Shown here in pieces: positions 14,553 to 27,607 of a stretch of 64,000 nt of DNA (position 1 is the stretch's first letter; each line of letters opens with the position of its first letter). The notes under the pieces were generated by a model. It was not told where the DNA came from. It saw only the letters and a list, made by a program, of their open reading frames with translations, and did not search any database. Location: the NCBI GenBank assembly GCA_002918705.1, contig PQKR01000009.1, forward strand, positions 1 through 64,000, given 5' to 3'. This DNA is from Escherichia sp. ESNIH1. Lineage in GTDB: Bacteria > Pseudomonadota > Gammaproteobacteria > Enterobacterales > Enterobacteriaceae. Both the position numbers and the translations under genes were made by a program.

Positions 14553-15722
14553 ATGAACAAACCTATCAAACGGCTTGAGATCATAAAGAACGCCATTGAG
14601 CTGGAGGATGAGATCATCATCCATAGCCAGCTTGGCTGGCTGAAAAGCAACGCTCAGGATCCTGAGCTGGCGTTTATCGTTGCGGCGCTGGAGCAGAAGA
14701 ACTACTCCGCGGCGTTACAGGCTATCGCCGCCTGGCTACAGAGCCAGCGGGCGGTGACCCAGTGGCACGATCCGCAGGTGGCGGCCAGCAAGCTGGAGCT
14801 AAAGGCGCTGGAAGAGCAGATGCGGGAGCTGATCGATAAACGCAACGCCCGTATTCAGATCCTCGATGACTTTAACGATAGCTATATGAAGCGTCTCGGG
14901 CCGCTGATGGCGCAGATCCTGCGTCTTCGTCAGGCGCTGGCGGAGGCCACGTTGCGCAGGCAGCAGGCAGAGGCCCGGCGTCGGGAGGCGGACTACCTGC
15001 GCTGCCAGCAGTATATGGCCCAGGCCGTTGAGGAGCTGGCTTCGTTGACCCAGCGCTGGCGCAGCCTGCCCGCCAGCTCGTCGCAGGCGGCTGATACCCG
15101 CCGTCGCGTGCAGCAGCAAAACGCATTGATCGCATCCCTGCTGGCTGAAGCCCAGGAGCTGGAAAAAGGGCTAACCCGCGAGGAGGAGCCCGCCCGCCAG
15201 GCGCGGGACGAGGCACGTCAGGAGTATGAGGAGTATCAGGAGCAGCAGCACGATGCTCAGGCACGCTTCAGCTTTGAGCAGAAGCTCTCTCAGGACGAGC
15301 GTCAGGAGCTGAAAAAACTGTGGCGTCAGGCCAGCAAGCTGTGCCATCCGGATCTGGTGGATGACGATCTAAAAGATGAGGCCAATGCGATGATGGTCCA
15401 GCTTAACCAGGCCCGGCAGCGCGGCGACGTAGCCGCCGTCCGCTCGCTCTTCGCCCGCCTGCAGAAAGGGCTGGGACCGCTGATGGCCAGTGACAGGCTT
15501 AACGATCTCACCCGCCTGCGGGCACGGATCGCCGAAGTGAAGGCCCATATCACCGGGCTGCTGGCCGAGCTTAGCAAGCTGGAGGGCGAGAGCGCCTGGC
15601 AACTGGTCTCTTCCTTAAAGGATCAGGAGGGTTACTTCGTGCAGCAGGAGAAAGCCCTGGCGGAGGTGCGCACCTCGCTGGAGCGGCAGGTCAGCGAGGC
15701 GCAGTACGACGCGGTAGCCTGA
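14553..15722 (+). CDS. Coiled-coil protein with a J-domain-like (HPD) segment
   Basis: 389 residues. Long charged coiled coils at about 75-235 and 325-389 flank a J-domain-like segment (about 245-310) with LWRQASKLCHPDLVDDD. His265-Pro266-Asp267 is the HPD tripeptide that stimulates DnaK. The domain is internal and not next to a Gly/Phe region or zinc finger, so this is not DnaJ itself (J-only type III co-chaperone-like). It lies 75 bp after the 210-residue gene on the same strand and ends 5 bp before the convergent nfeF. It may recruit DnaK to a complex with its neighbours (inference). Confidence 0.75.
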   Translation: MNKPIKRLEIIKNAIELEDEIIIHSQLGWLKSNAQDPELAFIVAALEQKNYSAALQAIAAWLQSQRAVTQWHDPQVAASKLELKALEEQMRELIDKRNARIQILDDFNDSYMKRLGPLMAQILRLRQALAEATLRRQQAEARRREADYLRCQQYMAQAVEELASLTQRWRSLPASSSQAADTRRRVQQQNALIASLLAEAQELEKGLTREEEPARQARDEARQEYEEYQEQQHDAQARFSFEQKLSQDERQELKKLWRQASKLCHPDLVDDDLKDEANAMMVQLNQARQRGDVAAVRSLFARLQKGLGPLMASDRLNDLTRLRARIAEVKAHITGLLAELSKLEGESAWQLVSSLKDQEGYFVQQEKALAEVRTSLERQVSEAQYDAVA

Positions 15723-15727
15723 CGCCG

Positions 15728-16507
15728 TTACTTATCGTGCCAGTAGGCGGCAGCGCGTACCAGCTGCGGATCGATAGCGTCAGTCTCAAACCGGCGGCTG
15801 ACGTTTTTCACGACCTTCCCTTCCCCGGTCAGCCAGATAAAGTAGTCATCCTGCGGGACGCTAACCTGCGCCAGACGCTGGTCCAGCACCGCTTCGCTAT
15901 GGCCCACAATCCACTCGATGGTAAACTCATCCAGATGCGCCAGATACTCCTTATAGCGCTCGTCGCCAATGGTAACGATGGCCGTCACCTGCGGGCGTAC
16001 CGCCAGCTGGCGCAGCGTTTCCAGGCGGCGGCGCAGGGCGGGCATGCCGCTCTCGTCGCAGGCGTAGAGCTGCCAGGCGTAATCTTCCGGCACCACCAGC
16101 GAACCGCGCGGCCCGCCGATCGTCAGGGTATCACCCACCTGCGCGTTCTCGGCCCAGCTACTGGCGACGCCGCCGTCGTGGATGAAAAAGTCGAGGCTCA
16201 GCTCGTGGCGAGCGTCGTCGTAGAGCGGCGTATAGTCGCGTGAGGCCGGACGCACGCCGTCACCCCAGACAATGCCCTCTTCCGTTACCGTCGGCGGCAC
16301 AAACGGCTGGCCCGGTTCCGGGAAGAAGACCTTGGTGTGATCGTCAAAGCCCCGGCTGCTAAAGCCCGCCAGCGCCTCTCCCCCCAGCACGATACGCTGG
16401 AACCCTGCGCCAATGCGCTCCATGCGCAGCACCGTCAGCTCGCGAAAGCGCAGCTCGTTGCGCACGCGCTGCGGATAACGTCGATCTTGTTTCGTCATGT
16501 TAGCCAT
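15728..16507 (-). CDS. yqjH: NADPH-dependent ferric-chelate reductase NfeF (YqjH)
   Basis: 259 residues, siderophore-interacting protein family. Features are the FAD-binding pattern SRDYTPLYDD, a GGPRGSLVVPEDY segment and the C-terminal DDYFIWLTGEGKVVK NADPH region. It reduces ferric siderophore complexes in the cytoplasm to release iron. It is transcribed away from nfeR, and the shared promoter region carries two NfeR half-palindromes and a Fur-like site. The start at 16507 (MANMTK) could also be the ATG three codons in. Product slightly longer than E. coli YqjH (254). Confidence 0.95.
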   Translation of the reverse strand: MANMTKQDRRYPQRVRNELRFRELTVLRMERIGAGFQRIVLGGEALAGFSSRGFDDHTKVFFPEPGQPFVPPTVTEEGIVWGDGVRPASRDYTPLYDDARHELSLDFFIHDGGVASSWAENAQVGDTLTIGGPRGSLVVPEDYAWQLYACDESGMPALRRRLETLRQLAVRPQVTAIVTIGDERYKEYLAHLDEFTIEWIVGHSEAVLDQRLAQVSVPQDDYFIWLTGEGKVVKNVSRRFETDAIDPQLVRAAAYWHDK

Positions 16508-16521
16508 CCCAAGTGGAATAC

Positions 16522-16534
16522 GATATATCTAAAT
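16522..16534. promoter_or_regulatory. NfeR operator, nfeF-proximal copy
   Basis: GATATATCTAAAT is the exact reverse complement of ATTTAGATATATC at 16637-16649. E. coli YqjI/NfeR is known to bind inverted repeats in this intergenic region. Confidence 0.7.
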
Positions 16535-16540
16535 AAATTT

Positions 16541-16559
16541 CAAATGATAATGATTGCTA
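16541..16559. promoter_or_regulatory. Fur-like box
   Basis: AAATGATAATGATTGCTAC contains GATAATGATT, matching two consecutive Fur hexamers (GATAAT GATWAT). Its place upstream of a ferric reductase gene fits iron repression by Fur. Confidence 0.5.
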
Positions 16560-16636
16560 CTTAGAGAGATTGCAAGAATTTTTTTGATAGCGTTAGACAA
16601 GCAGCTATTGCGGGATGTAGACTTACTTTAGACATA

Positions 16637-16649
16637 ATTTAGATATATC
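16637..16649. promoter_or_regulatory. NfeR operator, nfeR-proximal copy
   Basis: ATTTAGATATATC, partner of the site at 16522-16534, ending 19 bp before the nfeR start. It suits autorepression. Confidence 0.7.
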
Positions 16650-16667
16650 AAAAAAGAGGCTGTAATC

Positions 16668-17183
16668 ATGCACCATGCTGAAGATCGTCCCCATCATCAT
16701 CACGGCCACGGCGGACGCCGTCAGCGCTTCTTTGGCCACGGCGAGCTGCGGCTGGTGGTGTTAGAGATCCTCACCCGTAACGCCAGCCACGGCTATGAGC
16801 TGATCAAAGAGATCGAAAATCTGACCCAGGGCCACTATACCCCCAGTCCCGGCGTGATCTACCCGACCCTTGATTTCCTGCAGGAGCAGGCGTTCATTGA
16901 GATTAGCGAAGAGGAGAGCGGACGTAAAAAGATTGCCATTACCGAGGCTGGCCAGCAGTGGCTGGAGGAGAACCAGGAGCATCTTGTGCATATTCAGGCG
17001 CGGATCAAAGCGCGCGGCGTCGGGCACCAGCTGCGCAAAAATCCGCAGATGAAACGCGCCCTGGATAACTTCAAGGCGGTGTTGGATCTGAAGGTGAACC
17101 ATGAAGAGATCAGCCCCGCCCAGCTGAAGCAGATCATCGGTGTGATCGACCGGGCGGCGCTGGAGATCTCCCAGATGGATTAA
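16668..17183 (+). CDS. yqjI: PadR-family nickel/iron regulator NfeR (YqjI), short His-rich N-terminus
   Basis: 171 residues. The PadR winged helix begins at [20 protein letters not shown] and continues with [16 protein letters not shown] and [15 protein letters not shown], nearly identical to E. coli YqjI. Ni2+ or Fe2+ releases the protein from the nfeF-nfeR operators. E. coli YqjI has about 40 N-terminal residues rich in His and Cys; here only [16 protein letters not shown] remains with no cysteine. The stop overlaps the convergent chemoreceptor gene by four bases. Confidence 0.94.
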   Translation: MHHAEDRPHHHHGHGGRRQRFFGHGELRLVVLEILTRNASHGYELIKEIENLTQGHYTPSPGVIYPTLDFLQEQAFIEISEEESGRKKIAITEAGQQWLEENQEHLVHIQARIKARGVGHQLRKNPQMKRALDNFKAVLDLKVNHEEISPAQLKQIIGVIDRAALEISQMD

Positions 17184-18742
17184 GCGGTCGCCTCTGCCTG
17201 GCTAACGCGGAATACCCTGATCAGGGCTTTCAGATGCTGCGCCTGCTCGTTCAGCGACGCCGCTGCCGCCACGGACTCCTCCACCAGGCTGGAGTTCTGC
17301 TGGGTGGTGGCGTCGATCAGGCCGATGGCGCTGTTGATCTGCGAGATCCCCTCCGTCTGCTCATGGCTGGCGTGGCCAATCTGTCGCAGAATAGTATCCA
17401 TCTCTTCGACGTTGCTCACCATGCCGTTGATCAGCCCGCCCGCTTTTTCCACCAGCGCCATCCCTTCCCGCGCCTGGGTGGTGGAGTCCTCAATTAGCTG
17501 GCGGATATCATTCGCCGACGAGGCGCTTTTCTGCGCCAGCTGGCGGACTTCCCCGGCCACTACCGCGAAGCCGCGTCCGTGCTCGCCCGCGCGTGCGGCT
17601 TCAACCGCCGCGTTGAGCGCCAGAATATTGGTCTGGAAAGCGATGGCATCGATCAGGTTGATGATGTCGGACATGCGGCTGGAGGTATCGTTGATGACGC
17701 GCATCTTCTCCGTTACCTGCTTCATCATCGCGCCGTTGGTTTTTACCACCGTCGCCGCGTCGGCGGAGAGCTGGGTCGCTTCGGTAGTATGGCTGGCGGT
17801 ATTTTTCACCGTGGCGGTGATCTGCTCCATAGAGGCCGCGGTCTGCTCCACGGAGCTGGCCTGCTCTTCGGTACGGGCCGCCAGATCCTGATTACCGGCA
17901 ACAATTTGCGCGGCGGCGCTGGAGATATTCTCTGAGCCATACTGTACCTCCTGTACAATCTCCAGCAGGCGACTCTTCATAGCCATCAGCGCGCTGAGCA
18001 GTACGCCGGTCTCGTCCTGGTGCTTAACCTCAATCGAGTGGGTCAGATCCCCGGCGGCAATCGCCTCCGCCAGATCCACCGCCTGCCCCAGCGGACGGGT
18101 AATGGCACGCACAATCACGGTTCCCATCAGCACGGCGATACCGATGCTGACCAATGCCAGCAGGATCAGCATCAGGCGGTTAGTATTGAAGTCGCTGTCG
18201 ACCTGTTTACCCGCATCGCGCATCCGCGCGTCCTGAATCGCGATCAGCTCCAGCACCTTCTGCTTGTAGGCGTTCTGGATAGGGACGGTGGTGTTCATCA
18301 TCTCCTGGACGGCGGCTTCCCGGTTGCCGACCTTCACCGCCTCTAAAATGCGAAAGCGGGAGTCGAGATACTGCTGGCGTACCCCGCGCAGATCGGTGAG
18401 GATCTTCTGTGACTGGGGATCATCAAGCTGTTTCGTCAGGGTATCCAGCAGCACCGTGATTTCGCCGCTGATGGCGCTCAGCTGCTGCTGCATGCTCTCG
18501 TTCCACTTTCCTTCGCTATCCAACAGCATCAGCTGCTGGGTGCTGACAAAGGTCTGGAACTTGTCGATAAGCTGGTTCGCTTTGACCGTGGTGGGATAAT
18601 CACTGTTCACAATAGTCTGCATGCCGTTATTTGCGCGGTTCAGGCTAAATAGTGAAAGGCAGGAGCTGGCTACCATTAATACAATAAAGAACCCGAATGC
18701 CAGAAATAACTTTGTGCCAATCTTTACGTCATGTAAGAACAT
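17180..18742 (-). CDS. Methyl-accepting chemotaxis protein
   Basis: 520 residues. TM1 about 10-32, four-helix periplasmic ligand domain about 33-190, TM2 about 191-213, HAMP about 214-266, then the signalling hairpin with the conserved tip [20 protein letters not shown]. The C-terminus (RVSQAEATA) lacks the NWETF-type CheR tether, so it is a low-abundance type receptor needing help for adaptation. Ligand unknown. A strong FliA promoter lies 40-66 bp upstream, so it is made with the flagellar regulon. It neighbours aer on the same strand. Confidence 0.93.
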   Translation of the reverse strand: MFLHDVKIGTKLFLAFGFFIVLMVASSCLSLFSLNRANNGMQTIVNSDYPTTVKANQLIDKFQTFVSTQQLMLLDSEGKWNESMQQQLSAISGEITVLLDTLTKQLDDPQSQKILTDLRGVRQQYLDSRFRILEAVKVGNREAAVQEMMNTTVPIQNAYKQKVLELIAIQDARMRDAGKQVDSDFNTNRLMLILLALVSIGIAVLMGTVIVRAITRPLGQAVDLAEAIAAGDLTHSIEVKHQDETGVLLSALMAMKSRLLEIVQEVQYGSENISSAAAQIVAGNQDLAARTEEQASSVEQTAASMEQITATVKNTASHTTEATQLSADAATVVKTNGAMMKQVTEKMRVINDTSSRMSDIINLIDAIAFQTNILALNAAVEAARAGEHGRGFAVVAGEVRQLAQKSASSANDIRQLIEDSTTQAREGMALVEKAGGLINGMVSNVEEMDTILRQIGHASHEQTEGISQINSAIGLIDATTQQNSSLVEESVAAAASLNEQAQHLKALIRVFRVSQAEATA

Positions 18743-18781
18743 ATATACTCCATCAAGGTGATTATCTCTATGACGATCACG

Positions 18782-18808
18782 TTATCGGTAACGGAGCGGC
18801 TAACTTTA
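18782..18808 (-). promoter_or_regulatory. FliA (sigma-28) promoter of the MCP gene
   Basis: On the minus strand TAAAGTTA, 11 bases, ACCGATAA: 14 of 16 positions match TAAAGTTT-N11-GCCGATAA. Confidence 0.88.
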
Positions 18809-18942
18809 TGACTTTGATCGTTTTTATATTGGATAATTCCGAGGATAAATAGGCGGAGACTATTAATTACGAAACATCGATCGTTATATGACCGTTAGTA
18901 GCACGATTTAACAAATATATTAAAAATCAATTACACAATTGC

Positions 18943-18977
18943 AAAAAAAGCCGCCGGATTGCAATAAACCCGGCGGC
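18943..18977 (-). terminator. Rho-independent terminator of aer
   Basis: On the minus strand GCCGCCGG, loop, CCGGCGGC followed by seven T, starting about 20 bp after the aer stop. Confidence 0.88.
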
Positions 18978-18995
18978 ATGAATAAACGATGCTAA

Positions 18996-20516
18996 TTAAT
19001 GCAGGACGGTAACGGCATCTTCCAGACGGTTAGCGCGATGCTTAACCATCGCCGAAATTTGCGCACTCTCCTCGACCAGCTCGGCATTTTTTTGCGTGAT
19101 GCCGTCCAGCTCGGCCACCGCCCGAGTGAGCTCCGACAGCCCGGTAGCCTGCTCAGAGGTAGAGTGGCTGATCTGGGCAATCAGGCGCGTGACGTTTTTC
19201 ACCTGCTCTACGATATCATCCATAGTACGTCCGGCGGCGTGGACCTGATCCGCCCCAGACTGCACCTTGCTGGCGCTGGCATCAATCAGCTTGCGGATAT
19301 CATTTGCCGCGTTGGCGCTGCGGTTCGCCAGGTGTCGGACCTCTCCGGCTACGACAGCAAAGCCCTTACCCTGCTCCCCGGCGCGGGCCGCTTCTACCGC
19401 GGCGTTGAGCGCCAGAATGTTGGTCTGGAAAGCGATATCATTGATAAGCGAGGTGATAGAGCCGATGCGCTGCGTGCTGTCGGCAATATCATCCATCGTT
19501 TTCACTACCGTCTGCATTGCCTCTCCGCCTTCGCTTGCTGCCGTGCTCGCCGCCATCGACAGCTTATCGACTTCGGCTGCGGTTTCAGAGTTGCTCTGCA
19601 CCGACGCCGCCATCTGGTTCATGGTGGCCACGGTCTGCTGGACGTTGGTGACCGTCTGGCGGGTGCGGTCGTTGAGATCTTCATTGCCCTGTGCCAGGCG
19701 ATCGCTGCCGTTACGTACGCTGGCCACCTGACCGGAAATATCATTAATTAACCAGCGGCACATCAGGCCCAGCTGGCCGACCGCGCGCAGAGTGAGCCCC
19801 AGCTCGTCGCTACGGTTCAAATGCTCCACGCTATTCTGCTCGCCGGTGGCGACCTTCAGCGCCTGACGCGCCACGTTCTCTACCGGACGGACGATCTGCT
19901 GCTCAAACAGCCATGTACCAAGCAGCATTACCACCGCGCTGGCCGCCAGCGCGCTCCATCCGGCATGGCTTAGCATGAGCGAGCCCGCCATCAGCGCAAA
20001 CAGCACCGCCATCACGCCGCGGACCCGCCAGCGCAGCGGCATGGCTGGCAGTTTGCCGAGCCAGCCTTTACGCACCACCAGACCTTTATGGATCCGCCTG
20101 TTGCAGCGCCCTTCATTTAGCGCCTTGTAGAGCGGCTCAACGGCAGCAATCTCTTCCGGCGTCGCCCGGTTACGGATCGACATATAGCCCGTAGTCTGGC
20201 CGTTACGCACCACCGGCACCGCGTTAGCCCGTACCCAGTAGTGATCGCCATTTTTACGGCGGTTTTTTACAATGCCGCTCCACGGCTCACCCTGCTGGAG
20301 CGTGTACCACATGTCGGCAAAGGCCGCTTTCGGCATATCCGGGTGGCGTACCAGGTTGTGCGGCTGACCCAGCAGCTCATCCAGCGTATAGCCGCTCACC
20401 TGCACAAAGGTGTCGTTAGCATGGGTCAGGTAGCTTTGCAGATCGGTGGTCGACATGAGGGTCGTGTCATCGTCCAGCGGATACTCATTCTGGGTGACGT
20501 AGCGTTGAGAGGACAT
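18996..20516 (-). CDS. aer: Aerotaxis receptor Aer
   Basis: 506 residues from the ATG at 20516 ([20 protein letters not shown]), chosen by agreement with E. coli Aer. N-terminal FAD-binding PAS domain (about 10-120; [20 protein letters not shown]), F1 linker, hydrophobic hairpin anchor about 165-205, HAMP, then the signalling domain with [20 protein letters not shown]. There is no periplasmic domain: it senses redox/oxygen through FAD in the cytoplasm. Its FliA promoter is visible upstream and a terminator downstream. The membrane hairpin differs from E. coli, as is common. Confidence 0.96.
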   Translation of the reverse strand: MSSQRYVTQNEYPLDDDTTLMSTTDLQSYLTHANDTFVQVSGYTLDELLGQPHNLVRHPDMPKAAFADMWYTLQQGEPWSGIVKNRRKNGDHYWVRANAVPVVRNGQTTGYMSIRNRATPEEIAAVEPLYKALNEGRCNRRIHKGLVVRKGWLGKLPAMPLRWRVRGVMAVLFALMAGSLMLSHAGWSALAASAVVMLLGTWLFEQQIVRPVENVARQALKVATGEQNSVEHLNRSDELGLTLRAVGQLGLMCRWLINDISGQVASVRNGSDRLAQGNEDLNDRTRQTVTNVQQTVATMNQMAASVQSNSETAAEVDKLSMAASTAASEGGEAMQTVVKTMDDIADSTQRIGSITSLINDIAFQTNILALNAAVEAARAGEQGKGFAVVAGEVRHLANRSANAANDIRKLIDASASKVQSGADQVHAAGRTMDDIVEQVKNVTRLIAQISHSTSEQATGLSELTRAVAELDGITQKNAELVEESAQISAMVKHRANRLEDAVTVLH

Positions 20517-20565
20517 GGCGGGCATTCCTTGCAGGTGTTATATGTTAATTTTTTAGACTAATCAT

Positions 20566-20592
20566 TTTTCGGCGGTAAAAAATTTATCTTTA
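20566..20592 (-). promoter_or_regulatory. FliA (sigma-28) promoter of aer
   Basis: Minus strand TAAAGATA, 11 bases, GCCGAAAA: 13 of 16 match to the FliA consensus, about 50 bp upstream of the aer start. Confidence 0.85.
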
Positions 20593-20887
20593 GTTGTTAA
20601 AACCGATCGCGATCGCAAAATATCACTAAACCGCACTTTTTATGCGCCCTTCTAATATATTGATTTCAAATACTTTCGGAATGAAACTACCTAAAAAGTC
20701 TTAACTGCCGTGCCCGTTTGTACAGCACGCCTTGCACTATGTTGGTGCAGGGCGCGACGTAAGTTCGCAAAATCCTTTATAAAAGACTCAGCGGTGACTT
20801 ACGCTTGACATAATTTGGCATGATTAAATTTTGCGCAGCGCGGTTTTGACCTGGCGTTTATCCCGATTTTTGCTACCCATGCCGAAG
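20593..20887. other. Long regulatory region between aer and patA
   Basis: Apart from the aer FliA promoter, the NtrC site and the sigma-54 promoter listed separately, this roughly 300-bp region has no convincing gene. The AT-rich part next to aer and the distance between the NtrC site and promoter fit an enhancer-loop arrangement. Confidence 0.6.
20733..20749 (+). promoter_or_regulatory. NtrC binding site upstream of patA
   Basis: TGCACTATGTTGGTGCA is a 17-bp site with perfect TGCAC/GTGCA arms, the NtrC enhancer pattern. It lies about 170 bp upstream of the sigma-54 start site. In E. coli patA (ygjG) is known to depend on sigma-54 and nitrogen limitation. Confidence 0.8.
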
Positions 20888-20903
20888 TGGCGTAATCCCT
20901 GCA
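20888..20903 (+). promoter_or_regulatory. Sigma-54 promoter of patA
   Basis: TGGCGTAATCCCTGCA has the invariant GG (-24) and GC (-12) at exact spacing within TGGC-N8-TGCA. Transcription would start near 20914, which rules out the in-frame ATG at 20911 as start codon and supports the TTG at 20950. Confidence 0.78.
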
Positions 20904-20907
20904 ATAA

Positions 20908-22329
<1,422 letters not shown>

Positions 22330-22332
22330 CTA

Positions 22333-22364
22333 CGTTGGCCCCTGTTTGCGGATGGGGGCCAACG
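22333..22364 (+). terminator. Hairpin terminator after patA
   Basis: CGTTGGCCCC (22333-22342) pairs with GGGGCCAACG (22355-22364); 12-base loop, modest T content downstream (CCATTCTTT). Confidence 0.65.
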
Positions 22365-22375
22365 CCATTCTTTGA

Positions 22376-24496
<2,121 letters not shown>

Positions 24497-24501
24497 CATA
24501 C

Positions 24502-24531
24502 GCCCGGTGGCGCTGCGCTTACCGGGCCTAC
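24502..24531 (+). repeat. REP element
   Basis: GCCCGGTGGCGCTGCGCTTA-CCGGGCCTAC between convergent fadH and rlmG. Confidence 0.85.
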
Positions 24532-24562
24532 AAAACCACAAACCACTCCGCCGGAATGGGAA

Positions 24563-25699
24563 TTAACGCCTGCGCGCCAGCTTCACCGCCTTCAGCACCA
24601 CAAACTTGCTGTTGGTAGCAACGGTGGTGCAGTTGCCGAAGATCTTCTTCAGCTTATGGAAGTAGTCCAGGTGGCGGTTAGCCACGATATAGAGCTCGCC
24701 GTTGGTTTTCAGGCAGCGGCGGGCGTGGTGGAACATCTCCCAGGCAATATGATCGGTCAGGGCGTGCTTCTGGTGGAATGGCGGATTGCAGAACACCGCA
24801 TTGAAGCGGTACGGCTCTACGCCGGAGAGGGCGTTGTTGATCATAAACTCGCAGCGATCCTGCGCCTCGGGCATGTTGGTCTCGACGTTCAGGCGGCTGG
24901 AGGCCACTGCCATCGGCGACTCATCGACAAACACCACCTGCGCCTCAGGGTTCTTCTCCAGCAGAGTCAGACCAATCACGCCGTTACCGCAGCCGAGATC
25001 GACAATCTCCCCCTCCAGATTTTCCGGCAGGTGCTGAAGGAAGAAGCGCGCGCCAATATCCAGCCCAGTACGGGAGAAGACGTTGGCGTGGTTATGGATA
25101 GTCCACGGCGTACCGTCCAGCGTCCAGCTCAGGGTCTCTTGCACATCGTTTAACGCCGGGGCGTTAAAGGTACAGTTCACCAGCCGCGCCTTTTTCCACG
25201 CCAGCGTGGTGGTGGTCGGCCCGAGGATCTTCTCGAACAGCTCTAGGGTGGAGTTGTGGATATCACGGGCTTTGGTGCCGGCAATGATCCGCGTCTCTGG
25301 CGTCACGACCTGGCGCAGCGCACGCAGCTGCTGCTCCAGCAGCGCCAGCGTTTTTGGGATCTTGATCAGCACCACGCCCGGCGCGGCCGGATACGCAGCG
25401 GTGCTGTCGAGGAAGGTGACGCTGCCCTCATCCAGCTCGTTGTGACGCAGGTTCTCCCGGGTCGCCAGCTCGCTTAAGTAGGAGTCGCCGATGCTAAAAG
25501 GCGTATGTTCCACCAGCGCGCAGGCCAGCGCACCAAAGGCATCGTTAAAAATCAGGACCGGGCCGCTGATTTCGGTTTCGTCCAGCTGCTGCAGCAGATA
25601 CTCATCGGCCGCTTCCCACGCCTGCAGCGGGTTGACGTCGTCCGTTTCCGGAAAACGCTTTAAATTAAGTGAACGGAAACCGTTGTCTGAATGGCTCAT
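24563..25699 (-). CDS. rlmG: 23S rRNA (guanine-1835-N2) methyltransferase RlmG
   Basis: 378 residues. N-terminal non-catalytic methyltransferase-like domain, then the SAM-dependent domain with [12 protein letters not shown], the catalytic [10 protein letters not shown] and [16 protein letters not shown]. It methylates N2 of G1835 of 23S rRNA. Divergent from ygjP; length and motifs as in E. coli YgjO. Confidence 0.96.
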   Translation of the reverse strand: MSHSDNGFRSLNLKRFPETDDVNPLQAWEAADEYLLQQLDETEISGPVLIFNDAFGALACALVEHTPFSIGDSYLSELATRENLRHNELDEGSVTFLDSTAAYPAAPGVVLIKIPKTLALLEQQLRALRQVVTPETRIIAGTKARDIHNSTLELFEKILGPTTTTLAWKKARLVNCTFNAPALNDVQETLSWTLDGTPWTIHNHANVFSRTGLDIGARFFLQHLPENLEGEIVDLGCGNGVIGLTLLEKNPEAQVVFVDESPMAVASSRLNVETNMPEAQDRCEFMINNALSGVEPYRFNAVFCNPPFHQKHALTDHIAWEMFHHARRCLKTNGELYIVANRHLDYFHKLKKIFGNCTTVATNSKFVVLKAVKLARRR

Positions 25700-25785
25700 C
25701 GGCCCTCCTGGATGGTAAAATTCGGTGTTGTCCCCTGAGCGGGGGCGTGAGTATACCCTTTTTTAACTGTTATCGCGGGGCAATA

Positions 25786-26289
25786 ATGAGCAATCTTCTC
25801 TATCTCCAGGGCTATCCGGAAAATCTGCTGGCCCAGGTGCAGTCGCTCATTGCGCAAAATCGCCTCGGCGAGGTGCTGGAGAAGCGCTATCCGGGCCAGC
25901 ACAACGTCACCACCGACAAAGCGCTGTACAGCTATATTCAGGATCTGAAAAGCGAGTTCCTGCGCAACGCGCCGCCGATTAACAAGGTGGCCTACGACAA
26001 TAAGATCCACGTCCTGAAGAACGCCCTCGGTCTGCATACCGCCGTCTCTCGGGTGCAGGGCGGCAAGCTGAAGGCCAAGGCAGAGATCCGCATCGCCACC
26101 GTGTTCCGCAGCGCGCCGGAGCCGTTCTTGCGCATGATCGCCGTCCACGAGCTGGCGCACCTGAAGGAGAAGGAGCATGACAAAGCCTTCTACCAGCTCT
26201 GCTGCCATATGGAGCCGCAGTACCACCAGCTGGAGTTCGATACCCGCCTGTGGCTGACCCACCGCTCCCTTAGCGATTTTGCGCAATAG
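25786..26289 (+). CDS. ygjP: YgjP-family zinc metalloprotein (M48/WLM-like fold)
   Basis: 167 residues from ATG 25786; an earlier in-frame ATG lies inside the rlmG promoter region and would add about 39 unrelated residues. The zinc-binding HELAHLKEKEHDKAF (HExxH plus a downstream His) is complete. E. coli YgjP has been described as a metal-dependent UTP pyrophosphatase despite its peptidase-like fold, so the physiological substrate is uncertain. Single gene, divergent from rlmG and followed 67 bp later by ygjR. Confidence 0.92.
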   Translation: MSNLLYLQGYPENLLAQVQSLIAQNRLGEVLEKRYPGQHNVTTDKALYSYIQDLKSEFLRNAPPINKVAYDNKIHVLKNALGLHTAVSRVQGGKLKAKAEIRIATVFRSAPEPFLRMIAVHELAHLKEKEHDKAFYQLCCHMEPQYHQLEFDTRLWLTHRSLSDFAQ

Positions 26290-26356
26290 CGCACTCGTTT
26301 TGTCATCCTGACATGCTACATTGGGCAGACTGTCCCCGATGGAGCATAAAGGATTT

Positions 26357-27358
26357 ATGATACGTTTCGCAGTCGTTGGCACCAACTGGATCACCCGCCA
26401 GTTCGTTGATGCCGCCCATGAGACCGGCAAGCTGAAGCTGACCGGCGTTTACTCCCGCAGCCTTGAGCAGGCCGAGCACTTTGCCAGCGATTATCCCGTC
26501 GAGCACCTCTTTACCTCTCTCGACGCCCTGGCCCAGAGTGACGCTATTGATGCGGTCTATGTCGCTAGCCCCAACTCTCTGCACTTCTCACAAACCGCGC
26601 TCTTTTTGCGCCATAAGAAGCATGTGATCTGCGAGAAGCCGCTGGCCTCAAACTTGCAGGAGGTCGAGGCGGCCATCGCGGTCGCGCGGGAGAACGGCGT
26701 AGTGCTGTTTGAAGCCTTTAAAACCGCCGCGCTGCCCAACTTCCTGCTGCTGCAGCAGTCCCTGCCGAAGATAGGTAAGCTGCGGAAGGTGTTCTTTAAC
26801 TACTGCCAGTACTCTTCGCGCTATCAGCGCTACCTCAACGGCGAGAACCCTAATACCTTCAATCCGGCCTTCTCTAACGGCTCGATCATGGATATTGGCT
26901 TCTACTGCCTGGCCTCAGCGGTGGCGCTGTGGGGCGAGCCGCAGAGCGTGCAGGCTACCGCCAGCCTGCTGCCGAGCGGCGTTGACGGCCACGGCGTGGC
27001 GGTGCTGAACTACGGTGACTTCAGCGTCACGTTGCAGCACTCCAAGGTCAGCGACTCCTCGTTGGCCAGCGAGATCCAGGGGGAAGATGGCGCGCTGGTG
27101 ATTGAGCAGCTCTCCGAGTGCCAGCGGGTATCGTTTGTGCCGCGCGGCGGCAAGCCGCAGGAGATCACCCAGCCGCAGCATATCAACACCATGCTCTATG
27201 AAGCGGAGCGGTTTGCTCAGCTGGTGGATGACAACGCGGTTAACCACGCGGGTCTTGAGGTGAGCCGTATTACGGCGAAGCTGCTTACCGAGATCCGTCG
27301 CCAGACCGGCGTAGTGTTCCCGGCGGACGCTGCCGCACAGCTTGACCTACCGGCGTAA
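26357..27358 (+). CDS. ygjR: Gfo/Idh/MocA-family oxidoreductase YgjR
   Basis: 333 residues from ATG 26357 with AAAGGA before it. N-terminal Rossmann fold (MIRFAVVGTNWITRQFVDAA), the family CEKPLASN segment, and a C-terminal alpha/beta substrate domain. NAD(P)-dependent sugar-type dehydrogenase; substrate unknown. Same length as E. coli YgjR and conserved in order before alx. Confidence 0.93.
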   Translation: MIRFAVVGTNWITRQFVDAAHETGKLKLTGVYSRSLEQAEHFASDYPVEHLFTSLDALAQSDAIDAVYVASPNSLHFSQTALFLRHKKHVICEKPLASNLQEVEAAIAVARENGVVLFEAFKTAALPNFLLLQQSLPKIGKLRKVFFNYCQYSSRYQRYLNGENPNTFNPAFSNGSIMDIGFYCLASAVALWGEPQSVQATASLLPSGVDGHGVAVLNYGDFSVTLQHSKVSDSSLASEIQGEDGALVIEQLSECQRVSFVPRGGKPQEITQPQHINTMLYEAERFAQLVDDNAVNHAGLEVSRITAKLLTEIRRQTGVVFPADAAAQLDLPA

Positions 27359-27425
27359 AGGTATGTAAAACCGGAGGGGGCTGACATTGACGCCCTCTCT
27401 GCTCTGACATATTTTGTTACTAGCA

Positions 27426-27535
27426 AAGGGGAGTAACTTCTTCGCCGGCAGGTCGTCATTACGATGCGTTTACGCATCCGGTCGCCGGGCATCCTGAACA
27501 GGGTGTAAGTGAGACCTTGCCGAAAGGCGAGGCCC
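27426..27535 (+). promoter_or_regulatory. yybP-ykoY Mn2+ riboswitch / pH-responsive element (PRE) of alx
   Basis: The leader between ygjR and alx holds the conserved yybP-ykoY pieces: GGGGAGTAAC, CGTCATTACGATGCG, GGGCATCCTGAACAGGGTGT, and GAGACCTTGCCGAAAGGCGA with its tetraloop stem. In E. coli this element senses Mn2+ and alkaline pH during transcription and raises alx expression. Boundaries are approximate. Confidence 0.9.
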
Positions 27536-27552
27536 TGTGCTCTAAAAACAAG

Positions 27553-27594
27553 CGGCTGCCGTCTTTCGACGTTGGCCGTTTTTGTTTTTATTGC
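27553..27594 (+). terminator. Intrinsic terminator of the alx leader (expression platform)
   Basis: CGGCTGCCGTC-TTTC-GACGTTGGCCG forms an imperfect stem followed by TTTTTGTTTTT, shortly before the alx ribosome-binding site AAGGAA. It is the expression platform of the riboswitch. Confidence 0.75.
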
Positions 27595-27607
27595 AAGGAA
27601 ACTCTCT

